Source: JAWXCF01 sp034440515 (lineage in GTDB: Bacteria > Bacteroidota > Bacteroidia > CAILMK01). Taken from it: a DNA stretch of 62,484 nucleotides. Made by a program: the position numbers and the translations under genes. Position 1 is the first letter of the stretch. Each line of letters opens with the position of its first letter. Positions 42,504 through 50,642 of this stretch are shown one piece after another. Location of the stretch: contig JAWXCF010000050.1 in assembly GCA_034440515.1 (NCBI GenBank), forward strand, positions 1 through 62,484. Direction: 5' to 3'. The notes beneath the pieces were generated by a model. It was given only the letters and a program-made list of their open reading frames with translations, was not told the origin of the DNA and searched no databases.

Positions 42504-43164
42504 AATGTCTCAAATACCTTCTGACAAAGTTACTTTGGTTGCTGTCAGCAAGACACACCCTACGTCAAAAATTGTAGAGGCTTATCAAGCAGGACAACGA
42601 CACTTTGGTGAGAATAAAGTACAGGAATTAGTACAAAAACACGCTGAATTGCCGAAGGATATAATGTGGCACCTACTGGGGCACTTGCAGACCAATAAAG
42701 TGAAGCAAATAGTGGGACTAGTTCACCTAATTCACTCTGTTGATAGTGTGAGGTTGATCCTAGAAATACAAAAGCAAGCTAAGAAAATATCCAAATCAGT
42801 CAAAGTTTTGCTGCAATTGCATATAGCTCAAGAGGATACTAAGACTGGTTTTGATTATGATGAACTAATATCGTTGTTAAATAACAAGTCAAACTATCCG
42901 AATATCGTATTTTCAGGTCTAATGGGTATAGCAACTAATACAGATGACAATGAGATACTAAGAGCAGAGTTCACTGGCCTCCATCAAAGTTTTGAAGAGA
43001 TTAAGCAAAGCTATTACTCTAATGATTCTGGTTTTAATACCTTAAGTATGGGTATGAGTAGTGACTATAAGCTGGCAATAGAATGTGGTAGCACTATGAT
43101 TAGGGTAGGTAGTTCCATATTTGGAGTTAGAGACTATTCTGTGGAATCTGAAAATTTGTCATAA
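42475..43164 (+). CDS. YggS/PLPBP family pyridoxal-phosphate homeostasis protein
   Basis: TIM-barrel PLP-binding protein of 229 residues that balances free PLP. It starts with the family pattern SIAENLKFIM and VTLVAVSKTHP (PLP Lys about 29), then the GQRHFGENKVQEL block (about 43-55), WHLLGHLQTNKVKQI (about 71-85) and the phosphate-binding SMGMSSDYKLAIECGSTMIR (about 192-211). The ATG at 42475 gives the family N-terminus; a TTG at 42457 only adds a tail. Its 5' end is divergent from and possibly overlapping with the DUF4296-like lipoprotein gene. Confidence 0.94.
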   Translation: MSIAENLKFIMSQIPSDKVTLVAVSKTHPTSKIVEAYQAGQRHFGENKVQELVQKHAELPKDIMWHLLGHLQTNKVKQIVGLVHLIHSVDSVRLILEIQKQAKKISKSVKVLLQLHIAQEDTKTGFDYDELISLLNNKSNYPNIVFSGLMGIATNTDDNEILRAEFTGLHQSFEEIKQSYYSNDSGFNTLSMGMSSDYKLAIECGSTMIRVGSSIFGVRDYSVESENLS

Positions 43165-43226
43165 TTCGGAACTTGGCTACTGTTTTGATATTTATCACCC
43201 AATATTATACAATAAATTAAAAGACT

Positions 43227-45026
43227 ATGTCTAAAGGTACATTATCGGTACATACTGAGAATATTTTCCCAATAATCAAGAAATTTTTATACTCTGATCA
43301 CGAGATTTTTCTTAGGGAATTAGTTGCCAATGCAACAGACGCAACACAAAAAGTAAAAACAATAGCTACTAATGGTTCATACAGTTGTGAACTTGGAGAA
43401 TTGAACATCAGCATAATAATAGATGCAGATGCAAAAACTTTGACAATTAGCGATAAAGGGATAGGATTGACAGAGGAAGAAGTTGAAAAGTACATCAATC
43501 AAATTGCATTTTCTGGAGCAGAAGAATGGTTAGAAAAGTATAAGGACGATGACAATAAAGGCAATATAATTGGTCACTTCGGTTTAGGCTTTTATTCTGC
43601 ATTTATGGTTGCAGATAAAGTTGAGATTCAATCGCTTTCTTATCAACCAGATGCTAAGCCAGTACATTGGGAATGTATTGGCACGACTACTTATGAAATG
43701 AATGAGGGTAGCAGAACCGAACGTGGTACAGACATTATTCTACACATTAACCCAGATAGTGAGGAGTTTTTAGAAGAGTCTCGTATTAAATCTATTTTAG
43801 ATAAATACAACAAGTTTATGCCTTTCCCTATCTTATTTGGTGAGGATACTATAAACGAAACAGAACCACTATGGTTAAAAAAACCAAATGAACTAACAGA
43901 GGAAGAATACAAGGCATTTTATCAAAAGCTGTATCCATTTGCAGGAGATCCATTGTTTTGGATTCATTTGAACGTAGACTATCCTTTTAATTTGACAGGA
44001 ATATTATACTTCCCCAAAATTAACAACACACTTGAAGTTCAAAAAAATAAGATTCAGCTATACAGCAATCAAGTATTTGTAACTGATGAAGTAAAAGAAA
44101 TAGTCCCAGAATTTCTTACGTTGTTACACGGTGTAATTGATTCACCGGATATTCCATTGAATGTAAGTAGAAGTTACCTGCAAGCTGATGGAAATGTAAA
44201 GAAAATAAGTGCCTATATTGTTAAAAAAGTTGCAGAAAAATTAGCGGACTTGTTTAATGATGATAGACAAAAATTTGAAGAGAAATGGCCAGATATCGGC
44301 TTCTTTATTAAATATGGAATGCTGACTGACGATAAATTTTCAGAGAAGGCTATGAATTTTTCTTTAATAAGAAATATTAACAATGATTTCAAAACATTAG
44401 AGGAGTATAAAGAACAAACTAAAGCATTACAAACAGATAAAACCGAGAAATTGGTATGGCTTTACGCTGGTGACGATCAAAAGAGTGGTAGTTTTTCTAT
44501 AGCTGCAACTGAAAGAGGCTACGATGTTGCCCTTTTCGATCAAACCATTGACAATCATTGGATGCAACACCTTGAGTCTAAGTTAGAAAATACAACTTTT
44601 AAACGCGTTGACAGCGAAACCATAGATAAACTAATAGACAAAGGCGATACTGCAGAACTAATTCTGACTGATGAAGAGAAAGTAGAACTAGAGTCTTTAT
44701 TTAAAGTAGCTATGGGTGACGAAGCGATAGTAAAAATAGAAAGTATGAATCGCACGGACGTTCCTGTGCAAATAGTGCAGAACGAGTTTATGCGCCGATT
44801 CAAAGAAATGAGCAGAATGAATGGACAGGAAGGTATATTTGGTGGAAATATGGGGTTAGAGTTAGCCGTAAATGGCAATCACCCAACTATGAGAAAGCTC
44901 CTAGATAACACTGATATGGCTAAAGATACGGTAAAATATTTGGTTGATTTAGCTAAATTAAACCAAAACTTGTTGACGGGCAAGGACCTTCATCAATTTG
45001 TAGTAAATAGCTTCGATAGAGCATAA
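43227..45026 (+). CDS. htpG: Molecular chaperone HtpG (Hsp90)
   Basis: ATP-dependent dimeric chaperone, 599 residues, short like other Bacteroidota HtpG. The N-terminal ATPase has RELVANATDATQK (about 31-43), DKGIGLTEEEVEKYINQIA (about 78-96), SGAEEW and GHFGLGFYSAFMVA (about 114-127), then the middle domain with SPDIPLNVSRSYLQ (about 310-323) and the C-terminal dimerisation part with NGNHPTMRKLL (about 552-562). The terminator is directly downstream. The 62-bp upstream gap shows no TAnnTTTG box, so a heat-shock sigma factor may be involved; that is inference. Confidence 0.97.
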   Translation: MSKGTLSVHTENIFPIIKKFLYSDHEIFLRELVANATDATQKVKTIATNGSYSCELGELNISIIIDADAKTLTISDKGIGLTEEEVEKYINQIAFSGAEEWLEKYKDDDNKGNIIGHFGLGFYSAFMVADKVEIQSLSYQPDAKPVHWECIGTTTYEMNEGSRTERGTDIILHINPDSEEFLEESRIKSILDKYNKFMPFPILFGEDTINETEPLWLKKPNELTEEEYKAFYQKLYPFAGDPLFWIHLNVDYPFNLTGILYFPKINNTLEVQKNKIQLYSNQVFVTDEVKEIVPEFLTLLHGVIDSPDIPLNVSRSYLQADGNVKKISAYIVKKVAEKLADLFNDDRQKFEEKWPDIGFFIKYGMLTDDKFSEKAMNFSLIRNINNDFKTLEEYKEQTKALQTDKTEKLVWLYAGDDQKSGSFSIAATERGYDVALFDQTIDNHWMQHLESKLENTTFKRVDSETIDKLIDKGDTAELILTDEEKVELESLFKVAMGDEAIVKIESMNRTDVPVQIVQNEFMRRFKEMSRMNGQEGIFGGNMGLELAVNGNHPTMRKLLDNTDMAKDTVKYLVDLAKLNQNLLTGKDLHQFVVNSFDRA

Positions 45027-45050
45027 ATTTATTAGGAATACCTTATGGGC

Positions 45051-45090
45051 AAATAGGGGATTGATATTAAGTTGTCGATCCCTATTTTTT
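45051..45090 (+). terminator. Terminator after htpG
   Basis: AAATAGGG (45051-45058) pairs with CCCTATTT (45080-45087) with a long loop, then TTTTTT. Confidence 0.7.
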
Positions 45091-45153
45091 AATATAGCGT
45101 TAATTATTTTAATATTAATCTAAATGTACCACCTTTCAAATTATACAAAATCG

Positions 45154-45161
45154 CATATTTG
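45154..45161 (+). promoter_or_regulatory. -7-like box five bases before the aminotransferase ATG
   Basis: CATATTTG, one mismatch from TAnnTTTG, ends five bases before the ATG at 45167, which would place the transcript start at the start codon. Confidence 0.35.
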
Positions 45162-45166
45162 CACCT

Positions 45167-46330
45167 ATGGTTACTAGTTCAGTTGCACTCTCAGGTAAAT
45201 TGCCTGGCATAGAGCAAAGTATTTTCAGTGTGATGACGGCATTAGCCAATGAGCATCAAGCTATAAACTTAGCACAAGGCTTTCCTGATTTTACTTGTTC
45301 TCCAGAATTAGTATCATTGGTAGATAAATATATGAAAGCAGGACATAATCAATATGCTCCAATGCCTGGAATTTTATCACTTCGCGAGAAAATAGCGGTA
45401 AAGACAGAGAAACTCTATGGTATGAAATATGATCCGCAAACTGAGATTACAATTACAGCGGGTGCCACACAGGCTCTATATATTGCGATATCTACTGTAG
45501 TTAAGGAAAAAGATGAAGTCATTATATTAGAACCAGCCTATGACAGTTATTTACCTGCAATTTTATTAAATAAGGGTGCGCCTAAATACGTTAGATTAGA
45601 GTCTCCAGACTTTGAAATAGACTGGGAAAATGTGAAAAAATTAGTAAGCTCTAAAACTAGGCTTATCATCATAAACTCACCTCACAATCCTACAGGGCGT
45701 GTATTTACAGATGCTGATATGCGTCAACTACAAAAGCTAGTTGCAGATAAAGACATTGTCGTGATAAGTGATGAGGTATATGAGCACATAGTATTTGACG
45801 GGCAACAACATAACAGTTTATGCAAATACCCAGATTTAGCTAGACAAAGTATTATAGTCTCTAGCTTTGGTAAGACATACCATACAACGGGTTGGAAAAC
45901 TGGTTATGTAATGGCCCCAAAGGAGATTTCTGCCGAGTTTAGGAAAATATATAGTTACGCTATGTTTTCTACTATTACGCCGTTTCAATTTGCCTATTCT
46001 GATATTTTAGATCAACCTGAATTGTATTTGAGTTTAAGTGAATTTTACCAAAAAAAGAGGGATTTATTTAGGTCTTGTATTGAAAATTCCCCTTTTAAGC
46101 TATTAGCTTGTGAGGGTACTTACTTTCAGTGTGTTGACTATAGTGATTATAGCGATGAAACCGATTTAGCTCTAGCTGAACGAATAACAAAAGAATATGG
46201 GGTGGCATCTATCCCTACTTCTGCATTTTTTCACGATAAATTTGACCAGAAAGTTATAAGATTTTGTTTCGCTAAGAATGACGAAACGTTAAAACGGGCA
46301 GGCGATAAGTTATGCAAGATATCAAAGTAA
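45167..46330 (+). CDS. Methionine/glutamine aminotransferase (YbdL-like)
   Basis: Class I PLP aminotransferase, 387 residues, similar to E. coli YbdL: NLAQGFPDFTCSPELV (about 35-50), HNQYAPMPGILSLREKI (about 60-76), PLP-binding SPHNPTGRVF (about 170-179), SDEVYEHIVFDG (about 203-214), the PLP Lys in SSFGKTYHTTGWKTGY (Lys about 240) and the closing Arg in VIRFCFAKNDET. These enzymes transaminate 4-methylthio-2-oxobutyrate using glutamine or aromatic amino acids. The next gene is an omega-amidase with a 19-base overlap, making a glutamine-transaminase/omega-amidase unit that salvages methionine. Confidence 0.92.
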   Translation: MVTSSVALSGKLPGIEQSIFSVMTALANEHQAINLAQGFPDFTCSPELVSLVDKYMKAGHNQYAPMPGILSLREKIAVKTEKLYGMKYDPQTEITITAGATQALYIAISTVVKEKDEVIILEPAYDSYLPAILLNKGAPKYVRLESPDFEIDWENVKKLVSSKTRLIIINSPHNPTGRVFTDADMRQLQKLVADKDIVVISDEVYEHIVFDGQQHNSLCKYPDLARQSIIVSSFGKTYHTTGWKTGYVMAPKEISAEFRKIYSYAMFSTITPFQFAYSDILDQPELYLSLSEFYQKKRDLFRSCIENSPFKLLACEGTYFQCVDYSDYSDETDLALAERITKEYGVASIPTSAFFHDKFDQKVIRFCFAKNDETLKRAGDKLCKISK

Positions 46331-47091
46331 CACTGATACAAGCCAATTTGGTTTGGGAAAATAAACAGGAGAACCTTCGCAATTTTGAAAATGAAATTAG
46401 CAAATTTTCACCCGGAGACACTGATATTGTGATACTTCCAGAAATGTATACAACTGGATTCACGATGAATCCAATCGCATTTGCAGAATTGGAAGAAGGC
46501 GAAACGGTACAGTGGATGATAAAAATGGCTGTTAATATAAATGCCTGTATTGTAGGCAGCATCGTCATTAAATCTGGTGACTATTTTTTTAATCAGTTAG
46601 TATGGGTTGATAATATCGGTCAAATATTTAGATACAATAAGAAGCATCTTTTTGGAATGGGTGATGAACCCAAACACTATACAGCAGGCAATAATCAGAT
46701 AAGGATAGACTATAAAGATTGGAAAATAAATCCGATTATTTGCTACGATTTACGATTTCCAGTTTGGCTAAGAAATACCGATCAATACGATTTATTAATT
46801 TGTGTGGCTAACTGGCCAGAGCGTAGAAGTCATCATTGGCGCGCTTTAGGACTAGCACGTGCCATAGAGAATCAATGCTATGTGGCAATGGTGAATAGGG
46901 TAGGTGAAGATGGTAGTGGCATTAACCATACTGGCGACAGCCAAGTAATAGATGCTGCTGGCAACATAGTCTGGTACGCTTCTCAGCAACCTAGTATTGC
47001 TACAGTGACTCTAAGTGCTCATCATTTAGAGTTAACCAGAAGGCATATGCCTTTTTTGAAAGACAAGGATTCTTTCAGACTGCAATCATAA
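46312..47091 (+). CDS. Omega-amidase (YafV/Nit2-like nitrilase family)
   Basis: Carbon-nitrogen hydrolase that should hydrolyse 2-oxoglutaramate, the product of the glutamine transaminase, to 2-oxoglutarate and ammonia. The catalytic triad is clear: Glu in ILPEMYTTGF (about 43), Lys in RYNKKHLFGMG (about 109) and Cys in PIICYDLRFPVW (about 144). Other family marks are NWPERRSHHWRALGLARAIE (about 165-184). Length (259) is like YafV. It overlaps the aminotransferase gene by 19 bases, so translation is coupled. Convergent (6-base overlap) with the pseudouridine synthase gene. Confidence 0.93.
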   Translation: MQDIKVTLIQANLVWENKQENLRNFENEISKFSPGDTDIVILPEMYTTGFTMNPIAFAELEEGETVQWMIKMAVNINACIVGSIVIKSGDYFFNQLVWVDNIGQIFRYNKKHLFGMGDEPKHYTAGNNQIRIDYKDWKINPIICYDLRFPVWLRNTDQYDLLICVANWPERRSHHWRALGLARAIENQCYVAMVNRVGEDGSGINHTGDSQVIDAAGNIVWYASQQPSIATVTLSAHHLELTRRHMPFLKDKDSFRLQS

Positions 47092-47808
47092 ACTGTCGAA
47101 TTGTCTCAACATTTTTAATGTGACATCCATATCTTTAGGGTAGGGTGCTTGTACATTTATGGGATCGTCGTTCATATCTTGAAAATGTATGCTGTATGCG
47201 TGTAGGGCAACTCTACTCATCATTGGTATTTCCTCTAGATATTTCCCTGTATTGTATCTTCTTTTTATATCGCTTAGATTAAATACCTTGCCCCCATATA
47301 GTTCATCACCCATTAGGGGTGCACGCATTGACGATAAATGAATTCTTATTTGGTGAAATCTGCCTGTTTTAGGTTGGGCTTGAATTAAAGTGTAATGCTT
47401 AAAATTTTCTAATGAGTTTACTAAAGTTAAGGCTTCCTTTCCAAAGTTTTTGGATATTTCAGCTTTAAAATTACCCTTTTTCAAAATGGGTAAATTGATT
47501 TCAAGCTCTTCAAATTTATGAGTGCCAGTTCCTATAGCGTGATAAACTTTTTGAACCTTTTTATTCTGAAATGCAATACTGGCGTGTCTGTACGCCAAAT
47601 CATTACGAGCAGCTATAATACAACCCGAAGTTTCTTTGTCCAACCTATGGCAAAGCATAGCCTCAGGATAAATGCGTTTTAATAGTTGCGACAAACTACT
47701 CAAGCCTGGAGCATTTTCAGTTTCAGAAGTAATACCGTGTGGCTTATTTACTATTAAATAATCTGAATTTTCAAAAAGTATATGTTTTTTAAGATCTAAT
47801 TTACTCAT
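47086..47808 (-). CDS. RluA-family pseudouridine synthase without S4 domain
   Basis: Isomerises uridine in rRNA or tRNA. 240 residues, catalytic domain only: YLIVNKPHGI (about 13-22), catalytic Asp in LCHRLDKETSGCIIA (Asp about 59), KVYHAIGTG and KTGRFHQIRIHLSS (about 143-156), followed by MGDELYGG. There is no N-terminal S4 domain, resembling RluA or TruC more than RluD. Target base cannot be named. Fourth gene of the alaS-gatB-tlpA run with a 6-base gap. Confidence 0.94.
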   Translation of the reverse strand: MSKLDLKKHILFENSDYLIVNKPHGITSETENAPGLSSLSQLLKRIYPEAMLCHRLDKETSGCIIAARNDLAYRHASIAFQNKKVQKVYHAIGTGTHKFEELEINLPILKKGNFKAEISKNFGKEALTLVNSLENFKHYTLIQAQPKTGRFHQIRIHLSSMRAPLMGDELYGGKVFNLSDIKRRYNTGKYLEEIPMMSRVALHAYSIHFQDMNDDPINVQAPYPKDMDVTLKMLRQFDSL

Positions 47809-47814
47809 TTACTA

Positions 47815-49176
47815 TTATTTAAAATATTTAGCTAACTGAGTTTCCAGTTCTTTACCAAATAAGTTTCTTCCTAATATTCGTCCATTTGGATCAATTAAGA
47901 AATTAGCTGGAATAAATGTTAATACAGGACCGTAAGTTTGACCTATAACACCTTGATTGCCAAGTAAGTCGGAACCATTTATCCAGGTCATTTTATCGTC
48001 TTTTATAGCCTTTATCCAGTCTTCTTTTCTAGAATCTAGACTAATACTAACTAGAGCAAAATTCTTATTAGAATATTTTGTATTCAATTTTATTAGTTGA
48101 GGATTTTGCAATCTACAAGGCCCACACCAACTTGCCCAAAAATCAAGCAATACATATTTACCCCTATAGTCAGATAGGGATAGCGAGCGACCATCTTGTT
48201 GCTCTACTCTAAATGCTGGTGCAATTTTACCTATTAAGTATGGAGAAAACTCTGATATTTTTTCTTTTAACGTTTTGTGGAAAACAGAGTATTTATAAAT
48301 CCTGTATTTCTTCTCTAAAGCTATTAAATATTCACCATAGGTTTGATTATTAAGGTATAAGCTTGCAACTAAACCTACAAAACTAGTATCAACACGATTT
48401 ATCAACTTTTGCAAATTTGCCTGCTTTTCCAAATCGTATTTATTAAACAAATCATTCCTCTTCTCCAATTCTTTACCCATCAATCGTTGATACTTAGTTC
48501 TGGTATCGTTATCAGGGGCATCCATAGCTTTGTCCTGCAATGCTTTTATACGTGCTTCAACAGCTTCTTTCTTTAAATTGGCATCGTTCAATATCACATA
48601 CATTGTATCAAGTTGGGCAGTCTCTATACTACCATTTACTTTAAATTGACCTGGATCTTCCAATGTCATATCTAAGTTTATGATATCTCCAGGCCTAACT
48701 ATTAGGTTTATTGCTCCATTTGGCGTTTTTAAGGCAATCATTTGTGGTTGATCTGCTAATCCTGAAAATCCAAAAGTCTCATCTGGATTTACGACCTGAC
48801 TTAACATTGGTTTCACATCTATGCCTATACCTACCTGATATACAACCAAAACTCCCCTAGCACCTCCACGTAGTTTTCCTTGTACTTGAAACGGCTCAAG
48901 AACTCCTTCTGTCTTTAAATATCTTGGGTCGTCTGGTTTCAGGGTAGGGTCACTTGGTAAAATTATTCTTCCTTTGTTGTCTTTAGGCAACACGGTTTCT
49001 TCACCTACACTATCAGTTTTGCTATTTATTTTACTTTGACTTTCAGTTCCGGAACTACTAGTATTATTCCCCATAATTCCGCTTTCACTTGGTTTATCTG
49101 GAGTGCAAGCTTGAATTAAAACCAAGCTGGATACAAATAACAAAAGCATTCCACATTTTCTCATATCTAATTTCAT
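47815..49176 (-). CDS. TlpA-like thioredoxin lipoprotein with DUF4369-like domain
   Basis: Periplasmic-side lipoprotein, 453 residues: signal with lipobox VLIQAC (Cys about 24), Ser/Asn-rich linker to about 75, a beta domain similar to DUF4369 (about 80-180), an alpha-helical stretch (about 190-300) and a C-terminal thioredoxin fold with FWASWCGPCRLQNPQ (redox Cys about 350 and 353), VSISLDSRKEDW and a cis-Pro motif FIPANFLIDPNG. Family members handle disulfides or cytochrome maturation. It overlaps gatB by one base (TAATG), so it is coupled to it. Confidence 0.9.
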   Translation of the reverse strand: MKLDMRKCGMLLLFVSSLVLIQACTPDKPSESGIMGNNTSSSGTESQSKINSKTDSVGEETVLPKDNKGRIILPSDPTLKPDDPRYLKTEGVLEPFQVQGKLRGGARGVLVVYQVGIGIDVKPMLSQVVNPDETFGFSGLADQPQMIALKTPNGAINLIVRPGDIINLDMTLEDPGQFKVNGSIETAQLDTMYVILNDANLKKEAVEARIKALQDKAMDAPDNDTRTKYQRLMGKELEKRNDLFNKYDLEKQANLQKLINRVDTSFVGLVASLYLNNQTYGEYLIALEKKYRIYKYSVFHKTLKEKISEFSPYLIGKIAPAFRVEQQDGRSLSLSDYRGKYVLLDFWASWCGPCRLQNPQLIKLNTKYSNKNFALVSISLDSRKEDWIKAIKDDKMTWINGSDLLGNQGVIGQTYGPVLTFIPANFLIDPNGRILGRNLFGKELETQLAKYFK

Positions 49177-50642
49177 TATGCTTTATTTAATGCTCCGTTT
49201 AACAATACATTAGTTTTTTTTGGGTCAGCTTTTCCACCAGATTCTTTCATTATATCTCCCATAAATAATCCAAGAACTCCTTTTTTTCCATTTTTATATT
49301 CCTCAACTTTATCTGGATATTTGGCTAGGGTTTTATTGATTAATTCAATTAGGAATGAGTCATCATCTACTTGCCTCAAATTCAATTGATCTAGTAAAGT
49401 ATTTACATCTGCGTCTATTCCTTTCTCTAGTATAGCTGGTAGTAATTTTGCATTAGCAATTGCAAAACTGATAGTTCCCTTATCTATTTCATTTATTATC
49501 TCAGCAAGTTGTAAATAGCTTATACTTAGGTCGCCAAATTTCAGTCCTCTGTCATTTACATATCCACGTAGTGGGCCGTTTATCCAATTGGCAGCTGCCT
49601 TATAGTTTTCAGTAACTTTTATTAGTTGTAGATAGTATTCAGCTATTTCTTTTTCTGCAACTATGACTTCAGCATCATATTCACTTAGCGCGTAATCCTC
49701 TTTTAACCTAGCCAAAAGTTTTTCGGGTAATTCTGGCATTTGCTCTTTTATACCATCTATATATTTTTGTTGTAGTACAAAAGGTGGAATGTCAGGCTCT
49801 GGAAAATATCTATAATCATTTGCTAATTCCTTACTACGCATACCATAAGTTTCATTTTTATGGGCGTCATATCCTCTAGTGTCCGGCGTTACTTTGCCAC
49901 CAGCCTCAACCAACTCTATTTGTCTTTTGGTTTCATAAGCAATTGCTCGTGCTACATTTCTTATTGAGTTTACATTTTTAACTTCTACTCGAGTATTTAG
50001 TACTGATTCACCCTTAAGTCTAATTGAAATGTTCGCATCGCAACGCATACTTCCCTCGTCCATATTTCCATCGCAAATATTTAAATACCTTAGCAATTGC
50101 CTTATCTCAGTCAAGTATTGGTAAGCTTCTTCTGGTTCTCTTATGTCTGGGTCAGTGACAATTTCTATTAGTGGAACTCCAGCTCTATTTAAGTCTATCA
50201 AGCTATTAAACGGGTCCAGATCGTGCATTGATTTGCCGCTGTCCTCCTCCATTATTATCTTATCTAATTTTATATCTTTAAAGCCGCCGTCGGCAAGTTT
50301 TATTTTTATAAAACCACCTGTAGCTATAGGAGAAGTAAACTGGGTTATCTGATAACCTTTAGGTAAATCTGCATAGAAATAATTTTTACGAGCAAAAAAT
50401 GACTTCTGGTGTATATCACTATTACAAGCGATACCCATCATTACAGCCATTTTTAAAGCTTCTTTATTAGGCTTTGGCAATGCGCCAGGGTGGGCTAAAC
50501 TAACTACACTTATTTGGGTATTTGGCTTGCTACCATATTCGTAATCGTCATTACTGTACGCTTTGGTTTTGGTCAAAAGTTGGGCGTGTACCTCAAGACC
50601 GACAACCGTTTCATATTTATCGTATATATTTAGTTCGCTCAT
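49176..50642 (-). CDS. gatB: Aspartyl/glutamyl-tRNA amidotransferase subunit B
   Basis: Subunit of GatCAB that converts Glu-tRNA(Gln)/Asp-tRNA(Asn) to the amides. 488 residues: cradle domain with GLEVHAQLLTKTKAY (about 15-29), AHPGALPKPN (about 50-59), the signature FYADLPKGYQITQ (about 89-101) and EDSGKSMHD, helical and YqeY-like tail domains to the end. gatA and gatC are not in this window. It overlaps alaS by four bases (ATGA) and tlpA by one base, so it belongs to the alaS-gatB-tlpA-pseudouridine synthase operon. Confidence 0.97.
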   Translation of the reverse strand: MSELNIYDKYETVVGLEVHAQLLTKTKAYSNDDYEYGSKPNTQISVVSLAHPGALPKPNKEALKMAVMMGIACNSDIHQKSFFARKNYFYADLPKGYQITQFTSPIATGGFIKIKLADGGFKDIKLDKIIMEEDSGKSMHDLDPFNSLIDLNRAGVPLIEIVTDPDIREPEEAYQYLTEIRQLLRYLNICDGNMDEGSMRCDANISIRLKGESVLNTRVEVKNVNSIRNVARAIAYETKRQIELVEAGGKVTPDTRGYDAHKNETYGMRSKELANDYRYFPEPDIPPFVLQQKYIDGIKEQMPELPEKLLARLKEDYALSEYDAEVIVAEKEIAEYYLQLIKVTENYKAAANWINGPLRGYVNDRGLKFGDLSISYLQLAEIINEIDKGTISFAIANAKLLPAILEKGIDADVNTLLDQLNLRQVDDDSFLIELINKTLAKYPDKVEEYKNGKKGVLGLFMGDIMKESGGKADPKKTNVLLNGALNKA

